This document shows positions 6,748-13,356 of a stretch of DNA of 64,000 bases, piece after piece; the first letter of the stretch is position 1, and each line of letters opens with the position of its first letter. The DNA comes from a virus, in IMG/VR virus record IMGVR_UViG_3300042301_001121, positions 1 to 64,000 of that record; one strand, written 5' to 3'. The notes beneath the pieces were generated by a model. The model was not told the origin of the DNA, did not search any database, and worked only from the letters and a program-made list of their open reading frames with translations. The translations under genes were made by a program, and so were the position numbers.

Positions 6748-7578
6748 TTATTTGTTTATTAATTTACCTACTTTGTGTACTGATTCCATGTTGATATTAT
6801 GACAACCTATCTTTAGTGTACCATTGATGGAGTTAACTGTATAGTTACTGATTCTATGACCACGAATATCTATACCATTACATATTGCTTTGTATAGTGT
6901 TCTCGCTTCGTCTACTGATACTTTGACGTATTGTGATGTCTCTACACATTCACCATCCCTAGATAGTCTAAGATAGTCTGTGTCGCCTATTCTGAATGAG
7001 TTAACTTCGTAGTTATAGAACTTAGTTAACGTTTCCTTGATTTGTTTAGCTTCCTTACGTTTCTTTGCTAGTTCAGCTTTCTTCTTTGCTGCTGCTAGTT
7101 TATCTTTGTACTCTTGTGGTTGATCCTGTATTGCCTTAACTATTTTCTTAATCTCTTTGTACTTGTAGTCCTTAATAATATTCTTGTTCTTAGTGTAATT
7201 GATATACTCATTAAGCGAATCCCACAAAGATAGAATACCATTGATATAATTTTCGGGCTTCCTTGCATTGGCAAACTTATCTTCGAGGCTTAGTACTTGA
7301 CTATGAACTAGATTTATGTCGCATGTAGTAGTAAAGAACTGTTTGTATTGTTTTGTACCTGACCTAACATAAGATATATGTTTACTGGTTGAACTACTGT
7401 ATCCTCTGTCATTGATAACGATAGTATTATCATCAATAAACTCAGCTAACAAATAATGATAGCCATAGGAGTATATCTTATCTCCATGAAAGAATATACT
7501 ACTTGCCTTACCTTGAGGAGTTTCTCTTTGTGCGAATGCATGTACACAATCTTGTGCGTTACTAAATACTGTTTTCAT
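6748..7578 (-). CDS. Phage protein of unknown function, 276 aa
   Basis: The N-terminal region (residues 1-100) has alternating motifs such as SSIFFHGDKIYSYGYHYLLA, typical of a conserved phage domain seen in many lytic phages. It is followed by a basic coiled-coil region (about 150-185, Lys/Ala/Glu-rich) and a C-terminal beta-rich part. The start at 7578 carries the AATAAAACAAAGTAAGATG leader. Function unknown. Confidence 0.7.
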   Translation of the reverse strand: MKTVFSNAQDCVHAFAQRETPQGKASSIFFHGDKIYSYGYHYLLAEFIDDNTIVINDRGYSSSTSKHISYVRSGTKQYKQFFTTTCDINLVHSQVLSLEDKFANARKPENYINGILSLWDSLNEYINYTKNKNIIKDYKYKEIKKIVKAIQDQPQEYKDKLAAAKKKAELAKKRKEAKQIKETLTKFYNYEVNSFRIGDTDYLRLSRDGECVETSQYVKVSVDEARTLYKAICNGIDIRGHRISNYTVNSINGTLKIGCHNINMESVHKVGKLINK

Positions 7579-7599
7579 CTTACTTTGTTTTATTTATTA

Positions 7600-7866
7600 T
7601 TAAATTAATTCTATTAAAAAGGGGTTGATTGATTCTGATTCACTGAATAGTCTAAGGAACTCGTCTTTATCGCAGAATACTCCTCCAGTCTCTTCGGCAC
7701 ATTTCATTCCTACTTCAATACAATTTGAATGTATTGGATCTAAATACACATGACCGTATGAACCTAGCCACATGCATATATGGTCGCAATTTGCATCCAT
7801 TGCATTATTAATCTGTTCTTCTGTTAGCATATCTAATACGCTACTTAAATTGTCTCTTGTTATCAT
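7600..7866 (-). CDS. Hypothetical protein, 88 aa
   Basis: Unrecognised acidic protein with a helical opening (NLSSVLDMLTEEQINNAMD) and scattered Cys/His (CDHICMW, CAEE, FCDKDE). The spacing does not convincingly match a zinc site. It lies one base after its upstream neighbour. Confidence 0.6.
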   Translation of the reverse strand: MITRDNLSSVLDMLTEEQINNAMDANCDHICMWLGSYGHVYLDPIHSNCIEVGMKCAEETGGVFCDKDEFLRLFSESESINPFLIELI

Positions 7867-7867
7867 C

Positions 7868-8056
7868 TTACTTTTTTTTATATAAATTATGTTCCATCAT
7901 TTTAATATCAAATCTCAATACAGATAAGGCATTCAATGTGCCTTTACAAAAGCCTTCTTCTCGTGTGCCTTCAATAGATTTACTTAGTCTTTCTTCAGCC
8001 TCTTTAATATCTCTATTGATATGTTCTATTATCTTTTCCATTAGTTCTTTTTCCAT
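7868..8056 (-). CDS. Small helical protein, 62 aa
   Basis: Predicted coiled-coil: heptad-like spacing of Leu/Ile in ELMEKIIEHINRDIKEAEER, then a short Gly-containing turn and a second helix. Unrecognised; part of the small-gene operon. Confidence 0.55.
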   Translation of the reverse strand: MEKELMEKIIEHINRDIKEAEERLSKSIEGTREEGFCKGTLNALSVLRFDIKMMEHNLYKKK

Positions 8057-8068
8057 GACTTTATTTTA

Positions 8069-8215
8069 TTACTTGTTTAATTCATTATTTGTAAATTCAT
8101 TTAGTGAAATTACATGAGCGTAAAACTCATTTATATCAATATGATTATTAACTAAATTGTCAATTAATAAATTCATATCTTTAACATACATCTCGAAAAG
8201 TTCAATTGTGTTCAT
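8069..8215 (-). CDS. Small hypothetical protein, 48 aa
   Basis: ATG 8215-8213, stop TAA 8071-8069. All-helical, Asn-rich and acidic sequence. It fills the gap between neighbours and has a TTTACT...AACATG leader of the local type. Function unknown. Confidence 0.5.
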   Translation of the reverse strand: MNTIELFEMYVKDMNLLIDNLVNNHIDINEFYAHVISLNEFTNNELNK

Positions 8216-8221
8216 GTTACT

Positions 8222-8368
8222 TTACTTTATTACTTTATATTTATTCCTGTTACTTTCCACGCTATTGAATGCGGTATAAACCTTATCTATTGCATGGTAT
8301 TTTGAATGACAATAAACGGAAAATATCCGATTGCCTACCTTAACTTTGTATACTTGTTTACTTTCCAT
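8222..8368 (-). CDS. Small basic protein, 48 aa
   Basis: ATG 8368-8366, stop TAA 8224-8222. It overlaps the upstream membrane gene's end by 11 nt. Predicted beta-beta-alpha (VYKVKVGNRIFSVYCHS then KYHAIDKVYTAF), basic overall. Function unknown. Confidence 0.55.
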   Translation of the reverse strand: MESKQVYKVKVGNRIFSVYCHSKYHAIDKVYTAFNSVESNRNKYKVIK

Positions 8369-8549
8369 TATTCATCTCATTTATTATCCAATCAGCAAAA
8401 TAGAATGCTAATACTAGGATTTCACTAAATAGAATTAGTAACCATATTACTAGATTACCCTCCCATAATTCCCAACTGTTATAAGTTAGGATAATTGCTA
8501 AGCATAGTAAACCTACTACACCTAGAGAAAACAATTGTTGTTTATTCAT
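8358..8549 (-). CDS. Small membrane protein with two helices, 63 aa
   Basis: Two hydrophobic segments (about residues 6-23 and 31-52) separated by WELWEGN, with Asn/Lys ends. This is a helical-hairpin inner-membrane protein. The start follows the ACAAAGTAAAATG version of the repeated leader. The adjacent gene also encodes a two-helix membrane protein. Confidence 0.65.
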   Translation of the reverse strand: MNKQQLFSLGVVGLLCLAIILTYNSWELWEGNLVIWLLILFSEILVLAFYFADWIINEMNNGK

Positions 8550-8550
8550 T

Positions 8551-8718
8551 TTACTTTGTTATTTTTAATAAATACGTTGACGATGCAAATAATATTGATG
8601 ATATACTAAGCATTATTAATGGTATGTTACCTCCATTCTTTCCTAACGCTAAACTAACAGCAGCCCATAACATTACAATGAGTGCATAAATTACAATAAC
8701 CCTAATTAGATTTTTCAT
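8551..8718 (-). CDS. Small membrane protein with two helices, 55 aa
   Basis: A longer reading from 8763 exists, but the ATG at 8718 (MKNLIRVIVIYA) gives a normal basic start before the first membrane segment and is preferred. Hydrophobic stretches at about residues 5-22 and 32-51 flank GKNGGN. It directly precedes the other two-helix gene, so the two could form a pair. Confidence 0.6.
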   Translation of the reverse strand: MKNLIRVIVIYALIVMLWAAVSLALGKNGGNIPLIMLSISSILFASSTYLLKITK

Positions 8719-9214
8719 GTGTTGAAATTTAAAATATATAAAACGCTTACCTACAATACGCATGATAGTGAACCATGCTAAAAAAGATCTATTTGCGGCT
8801 GTGTGCTAACTCAATAACACACAGTCTTATAATTGATAGCCACGTTAAACCGCTATCCCTCTGTTAATCCGTAACTAATCTTTACCCTTTATTAGTTCGT
8901 GTTGACACAACCCACCTGAGTAGTGTAGTATGTGCCGCAGCTTTGGATAGTCCTTATACTTCATCCACTGCCCTAGGTATGACTTACCCCGTTAATGTTT
9001 ATAGTCTTATCAATATGTCAATGAATTGCATTTAAAAGGATTTACAATTTAACCTTATCTCAATTAGTTACGAACTAAATTTATGAGACTGCACCCGCTT
9101 GAATTGTTTGTACGACAGTGACAAGACAAACGTTTATTTGAATACTAGTACATTCGTTTAACGTACCCTTTGCCCTCCTTAATTAAGTCAATAACAAAGG
9201 AGGTTATAATTTAA
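8719..9214. other. Non-coding region with serial hairpins
   Basis: About 500 nt without a supported gene. It contains three consecutive perfect inverted repeats: CTGTGTG/CACACAG (8799-8805, 8818-8824), GATAGC/GCTATC (8835-8840, 8852-8857) and AACTAAT/ATTAGTT (8873-8879, 8891-8897). A CCTCCTT ... AAGGAGG stem lies at the far end (about 9174-9202). It may be a structured leader, a non-coding RNA or the 3' end of the 9215-9547 transcript. Confidence 0.45.
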
Positions 9215-9547
9215 TTACTTGATTGAATTTAGTAGTGTATCAATGTTTTTGTTTACAGTGCGGAGAAGAAAGAAAGGTACAAATTTACCCGATTTAGTTT
9301 TAATTCCATCTAATTCACTAATCAACTTGTAAAGGTCACTGTTTTTGTTTGCATGGTCAATTACTTTGAAGATGTCTAGTAAACGTTTATAATCTTCTTC
9401 GCTAAATTCTTCTTTAGATTTTTGAGTACTTAAAATTATTTTCTCATTGGATAACAATAATTTAATCGCATAACCTAATTTAAAACATTCTTCTTTCAAT
9501 ACGTTATTACTTCCGATAACTACATTTTTAAAATTTACTTTTTTCAT
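9215..9547 (-). CDS. First gene of the leftward block, 110 aa, unknown
   Basis: Unrecognised Lys/Glu-rich, mainly helical protein (for example EEFSEEDYKRLLDIFKVIDHAN) with a short basic N-terminus. It has its own presumed promoter (TATATTTG, 9703-9696 minus), and a perfect TTTAACACT/AGTGTTAAA inverted repeat lies between promoter and start. The first, operator-controlled position in an early block suggests a regulator or host-takeover factor; this is inference. Confidence 0.65.
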   Translation of the reverse strand: MKKVNFKNVVIGSNNVLKEECFKLGYAIKLLLSNEKIILSTQKSKEEFSEEDYKRLLDIFKVIDHANKNSDLYKLISELDGIKTKSGKFVPFFLLRTVNKNIDTLLNSIK

Positions 9548-9609
9548 AACTGTTTAATTTAATTTATTACTTTTTTGTTTTTGTTTATGAAGTAAAATTA
9601 CAACTAAGT

Positions 9610-9648
9610 TTTAACACTACAAAATTTTATTTGTTAAAAAGTGTTAAA
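9610..9648. promoter_or_regulatory. TTAACAC inverted repeat, possible operator
   Basis: TTTAACACT (9610-9618) and AGTGTTAAA (9640-9648) form a perfect 9-bp inverted repeat in the leader of the 9215-9547 gene. The same half-site is found as TTAACAC-A-GTGTTAA at 21847-21861, in front of a strongly expressed-looking late gene. This suggests a shared regulator. Confidence 0.45.
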
Positions 9649-9695
9649 TTTTATTTCATTATTTTTTTGTTTTTGTATCTCGTTTGATTACAATA

Positions 9696-9703
9696 CAAAT
9701 ATA
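9696..9703 (-). promoter_or_regulatory. Leftward TAnnTTTG promoter element
   Basis: Minus-strand TATATTTG about 150 nt upstream of the first leftward gene, in the divergent control region. Confidence 0.45.
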
Positions 9704-10637
9704 CAAAGTTTAATTTAATTATAACTATAATTAACTATTTATTTTTACTAATTAGTGTAATTTATAATCATTCTAAATAAGAGTATTATTTCTTTTTATC
9801 AATGTTTGTTTGTTGTGTGGATATAGAATTTATTTATGATGTTTGAAAATTATAGAATAACTCTATATAAAATATAAACGCAACAGTGTTGCAATAACGA
9901 AAAATAAGATAGCAAAGTAATTCAATCCAATATATAAATGAAGAGACAAGGGGCAAAGGTCACGAATGAAACGAGCAACAAGTAAAGATAGTTAACGAGC
10001 TGCAAAGGTGGATGTTTGATTTGCGCTTTTCCTTTTGAGAAGTGGAGGGGTAGGGTATACGTGTATAAGACCTCTGTGTATACGAATATGTTTTTTCAAC
10101 CTCTGTAGATACGAATATACTTTTTACAAAACAACAACTTATTGGAAATACTATTTTACATTACGATAAGGGATAGGGGGTAATAACTGCTAATAATGGG
10201 TAATAGGGATGTAATTATATGCTTAGGGATATAGAATGATTAATTCTGGCCGCTTTATATGTGATAAGATATAATGTCCAGTTTTCTGTGTAATAAACTT
10301 GACTTATAAAATTCTCTGGGCCGCATGTATAAAGGTTTTCAGCTTAGACACCTGGTATTAAAAGAGGGGAGGGGTACTAGTACTAGGGTGGGTACTATTT
10401 TATATACAGGCCGATTAGCTGAATGCTGATTGGCAAGTATCATTTGTTATGTTAGGAATATACTATATAAGTAAATTTCTTTAAAGGCTTGTTATTGCTA
10501 GATTGTCTGTACCCACTAAGTCCTAACATTTTGTTGGTAGTTTGATGGAACAAAGTAGGGGTCTATTTAACATAATATCAGGAAAAAGGAGAAGCGGCTT
10601 ATCAATCATTGTGCCATAGTTAATTATTCTTAAATAG
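9704..10637. other. Divergent intergenic control region
   Basis: More than 900 nt without a convincing gene, between the outermost leftward and rightward genes. It holds two tandem imperfect 29-bp repeats (10070-10098, 10099-10127; core ACCTCTGT..ATACGAATAT), a G-rich plus-strand tract with repeated GGGTAATA-like units (about 10162-10215), GTACTAGTAC with flanking GGTACTA copies (10374-10400) and several short palindromes. Such a region is a good candidate for early promoters and/or a replication origin, but neither is proven. Confidence 0.5.
10070..10127. repeat. Two tandem 29-bp imperfect repeats
   Basis: 10070-10098 and 10099-10127 share ACCTCTGT, then ATACGAATAT, then a T-rich tail, with a few differences. 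They could be iterons or duplicated promoter elements in the control region. Confidence 0.6.
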
Positions 10638-10669
10638 TTTGGTAATTAAATTTATAGTTCTTAGCTTTG
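10638..10669 (+). promoter_or_regulatory. Rightward promoter TTTG-N20-TAGCTTTG
   Basis: TTTG at 10638-10641 and TAGCTTTG at 10662-10669 are separated by 20 bp, a full match to the Bacteroidetes vegetative promoter layout. The ATG of the PP-loop gene is at 10674, only 4 nt after the element, so the message would be leaderless or nearly so. Confidence 0.6.
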
Positions 10670-10673
10670 GTGT

Positions 10674-11525
10674 ATGAAAACAGTGAATAGTCTTAGTGGG
10701 GGTAAAACTTCAAGTTACATAGCGGTTAATTATCCAGCTGATTATAATATCTTTGCCTTGGTAAGAACTGATGATAAGAAGTGTATGTTTCCTGATGCTA
10801 AGGTAAGACAGATAGTATCTGATAGGATAGGCAAAGAGTTCATTGGCACGTTAGAGATGGATGAGATTATTTATACTATGTTAGATCTTGAGCAATATAT
10901 TGGCAAGGAGATAATATGGTTAAGCGATAAGACTTTTGAAGAGATTATTAATACTGGAAAAAGAATGGCTAATGGTAAAAATTATTTACCTAATCAAATG
11001 ACAAGATATTGCACTACTGATATGAAGGTTAAGCCTATTGCTCAATGGTGTTATGATAACACTGAGTTACCTGTAGAGATGAGAATAGGATTTAGGGCTA
11101 ATGAATTGAGTAGGGCTAATAAAATGATTGAAAGAGCTATTGATGGTGTAGAAAACTTTAAGTTCAAGGTAGGAGAAAAGAATGGTAGGAATAAGTGGAA
11201 GGAGTTGCCTTATAGAAAGGCTGTATTCCCTTTGATAAACAATCCTACATTTAAAGATACTATTGAAGAGTATTGGAAGGGTAGGCCTGTTAGATTTGCT
11301 TATAAGAATAATTGTGTTGGGTGCTTTCATAGAAGTGAATTGTTTTTAAAGCATATAAGCGAGAAAGCTCCTAATAAATTTGATTGGTTTATTAATCAAG
11401 AGAAAGAGAATGAGTGTACATTTAAGAGTGGTATAACTTACGAAAGAATAAAGAAACATAGATTACAATTGGATTTGTTTGATGATGACTTTGGGGATTG
11501 TGATTCTGGTCACTGTGGATTATAA
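10674..11525 (+). CDS. PP-loop / PAPS-reductase-like enzyme
   Basis: 283 aa. The N-terminal SLSGGKTSS (residues 6-14) is the PP-loop ATP-binding signature of the adenine nucleotide alpha-hydrolase superfamily (PAPS reductases, DndC, tRNA thiolation enzymes). Further family-like features are TRYCTTDMKVKP (about residues 110-121) and a C-terminal NNCVGCFHRSE (from about 212) with two nearby cysteines. The very C-terminus has CDSGHCGL. Such genes are common in phages of Bacteroidetes and have been discussed in sulphur metabolism and DNA modification; the substrate cannot be told here. First gene of the rightward block with its own promoter. Confidence 0.8.
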   Translation: MKTVNSLSGGKTSSYIAVNYPADYNIFALVRTDDKKCMFPDAKVRQIVSDRIGKEFIGTLEMDEIIYTMLDLEQYIGKEIIWLSDKTFEEIINTGKRMANGKNYLPNQMTRYCTTDMKVKPIAQWCYDNTELPVEMRIGFRANELSRANKMIERAIDGVENFKFKVGEKNGRNKWKELPYRKAVFPLINNPTFKDTIEEYWKGRPVRFAYKNNCVGCFHRSELFLKHISEKAPNKFDWFINQEKENECTFKSGITYERIKKHRLQLDLFDDDFGDCDSGHCGL

Positions 11526-11542
11526 TAAATAAAATTAGTAGT

Positions 11543-11746
11543 ATGAGTAAGCAAACAGCAGTAGAATGGTTAGGACATGAAATAAATAAAATATACACAG
11601 AACTTCCCGATCAATTATTTTATGATATAGCATTGTTATTACAACAAGCAAAAGAAATGGAGAAGGAGCAAATTAATGATGCACATTATGAGGGTAGTGA
11701 AAATTACAGGAGACAATATTACAACGAAACCTTTAAATCACAATAG
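11543..11746 (+). CDS. Small hypothetical protein, 67 aa
   Basis: Begins MSKQTAVEWLG, a start shared by many small proteins of Flavobacteriia phages, then a helical region ending in YRRQYYNETFKSQ. Function unknown. Located 17 nt after the PP-loop gene and ends 1 nt before the next start. Confidence 0.65.
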   Translation: MSKQTAVEWLGHEINKIYTELPDQLFYDIALLLQQAKEMEKEQINDAHYEGSENYRRQYYNETFKSQ

Positions 11747-11747
11747 A

Positions 11748-12086
11748 ATGACACCAAGAGAAAAAGCAAAAGAATTGTTTGATAAAATGTATCAGGTTTT
11801 TGTTGATGATGAAGATCAACATTTCGTTGATGTATCTAAAAGAATATCTAAAAAAATGTTATTTATTTTAGTTGATGAATTTCTTTATAAGCCAACTCCA
11901 AAACAAAAAACATATTGGCAACAAGTAAAAAAAGAATTATTAAATTTTAAATCAGGGATATGTTGTCCAAATTGTAATGAATCTGAAAACATCCATGTCA
12001 ACTATGATTATTCCAAAGAGAATAAACCTGTAGAATCTTATTTATGTAATGAATGTGGTGCTTTTTTTACAAGTAAATTGAATTAA
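11748..12086 (+). CDS. Zinc-ribbon protein, 112 aa
   Basis: A longer ORF begins at 11676, but the ATG at 11748 (MTPREKAKELFDK) is preferred because it follows the upstream stop directly and gives a typical helical opening. The C-terminal third holds CCPNCNESE and, 27 residues later, CNECGAFF, a classical two-knuckle zinc ribbon. This suggests nucleic-acid or protein binding; exact role unknown. Confidence 0.65.
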   Translation: MTPREKAKELFDKMYQVFVDDEDQHFVDVSKRISKKMLFILVDEFLYKPTPKQKTYWQQVKKELLNFKSGICCPNCNESENIHVNYDYSKENKPVESYLCNECGAFFTSKLN

Positions 12087-12088
12087 AT

Positions 12089-12280
12089 ATGGAAAGGATA
12101 ATTGATTATAAGGTAATAGCTTCTCTCAGTGATGATATGAAGAAGTTAATAGTAGATGTAGCTATAGAGGCTTATCTTGATGGATTAAGTGATGGGGTAA
12201 GTGTAGAGTCAGGAGTAGTTAGTGATAACAGTGCTAAGTTCATCAGTGAGATGACTAGTGAGATAGGATTTAAGATATAG
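12089..12280 (+). CDS. Small acidic protein, 63 aa
   Basis: Unrecognised helical, acidic protein (MKKLIVDVAIEAYLDGLSDG) starting 2 nt after the preceding gene. No motif recognised. Confidence 0.6.
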   Translation: MERIIDYKVIASLSDDMKKLIVDVAIEAYLDGLSDGVSVESGVVSDNSAKFISEMTSEIGFKI

Positions 12281-12309
12281 TGTTTACACTAGATAGTTTA
12301 CTGTAAACA
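12281..12309. repeat. Hairpin TGTTTAC / GTAAACA
   Basis: Perfect 7-bp inverted repeat (12281-12287, 12303-12309) in the short gap before the HNH gene. No T-run follows, so a regulatory or processing hairpin is more likely than a terminator. Confidence 0.4.
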
Positions 12310-12318
12310 AGAAAGAGT

Positions 12319-12627
12319 ATGAGAGGATTTACTAAGAATGGTGTTAACCTAGATGTATGTGCTTACTGTAAGTGTCCTATTGATGAATACAGCAGAACTT
12401 TAGATCACCTTTATCCTAAAAGCAGAGGAGGTAAGTTAAGTAATGATAATAAGATGCCTTCCTGTGGAGACTGTAATAAGTTGAAGGGGAGTATGGATAT
12501 AGAGGAGTTTAGTAGGGCCTTGAATGGTCTTATCTTCTATGAGCATGTTAAGCATAAAGAAAGTATAGCTTATCTCAAGAAGGTTAAGTTAAATGTAGAA
12601 TCAATAATTAATAATAGAAAGAAATGA
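12319..12627 (+). CDS. HNH endonuclease
   Basis: 102-aa HNH protein: CAYC (residues 14-17), RTLDHLYPKSRGG with catalytic His, then NDNKMPSCGDCNKLKG completing the ββα-metal fold. Compact HNH proteins of this size near packaging genes often assist terminase in HK97-like phages; here the terminase is 4 kb away, so a homing or recombination role is equally possible. It overlaps the next gene by 4 nt, indicating stable integration in the operon. Confidence 0.8.
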   Translation: MRGFTKNGVNLDVCAYCKCPIDEYSRTLDHLYPKSRGGKLSNDNKMPSCGDCNKLKGSMDIEEFSRALNGLIFYEHVKHKESIAYLKKVKLNVESIINNRKK

Positions 12628-12833
12628 GTGAAGAACAAGAAAGGTATGAGATTACTTTAAAAGGGTTAGTATGGTTAACGCTACAGGATGATAATTTAAC
12701 TAATGAGTTAATGGATTCATTAGAGCTTTATATGCGTAGACATCATTCTAAGGGCGGCCATCCTGCCATAGTATTTAACATGGATGACAATAGATTTGAT
12801 TTTGTAACACTAAGACATTCAGAAGATGAGTAA
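12624..12833 (+). CDS. Small hypothetical protein, 69 aa
   Basis: Acidic alpha/beta small protein (ITLKGLVWLTLQDD ... HPAIVFNMDDNRFDFV). It overlaps both neighbours by a few nucleotides (12624-12627 and 12826-12833), so it is co-translated with the HNH and winged-helix genes. Function unknown. Confidence 0.65.
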   Translation: MSEEQERYEITLKGLVWLTLQDDNLTNELMDSLELYMRRHHSKGGHPAIVFNMDDNRFDFVTLRHSEDE

Positions 12834-13356
12834 TTTACTTTATGATATGATATTAATGGAGGCTGATAAGATTAGCTTCTATAAACAAAAAGACCTGGAG
12901 CTATTCTACAAGGATAAGTATGGTAACATAGTTCCATTGGCGCACCCTTACGATGATAACGTACAGGAAGTACTTAAACAACTTCTTAAAAGAAAGCGTA
13001 TGAGATACTTTCTTACCTTTGCCGAAGGATTAGATTTAATAAATGAGCTTAGCAAGTCAACTAATAGGCTACTTACCTTCTTCGCTCAGAACATGGGTTA
13101 TGACAATAAGTTGAAGGAATGGTCTGTTAGAGATTTACATGGAGCTTTAGGTACAGACATGAAGTTCTTAATTAAGTCACTTAGAACGCTATGTGAGAAA
13201 GATATTATTAGATTTGTAGTCGTAAAAAATAAAAGAACATACATGGTTAATCCAGTTTACTTTTACAGGGGGTCTATAAAGAGTCTATTTATAACAACTC
13301 AAAAATATGAGAATGACTTTCCAAAGAGAGACTTCAAACTAAATATAATTAAATGA
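12826..13356 (+). CDS. RepL-like winged-helix protein
   Basis: 176 aa. The middle and C-terminal half read as a winged-helix domain: WSVRDLHGALGTDMKFLIKS, then RTLCEKDIIRFV, then the wing TYMVNPVYFYRGS. The closing 'YMVNP..F.RG' is characteristic of RepL-type plasmid replication initiators and related phage regulators. It may bind the phage origin or control region or act as a late regulator. The similarity is by motif only. Confidence 0.65.
   Translation: MSNLLYDMILMEADKISFYKQKDLELFYKDKYGNIVPLAHPYDDNVQEVLKQLLKRKRMRYFLTFAEGLDLINELSKSTNRLLTFFAQNMGYDNKLKEWSVRDLHGALGTDMKFLIKSLRTLCEKDIIRFVVVKNKRTYMVNPVYFYRGSIKSLFITTQKYENDFPKRDFKLNIIK

Noticed and set aside
9938-9985. 15-codon rightward ORF in the control region
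   Set aside because: Too short and without promoter or coupling support.
10160-10215. G-rich block resembling an I-SceI-type homing site (TAGGGATA/GGGTAAT elements)
   Set aside because: Only scattered partial matches; no full 18-bp site and no matching endonuclease recognised.
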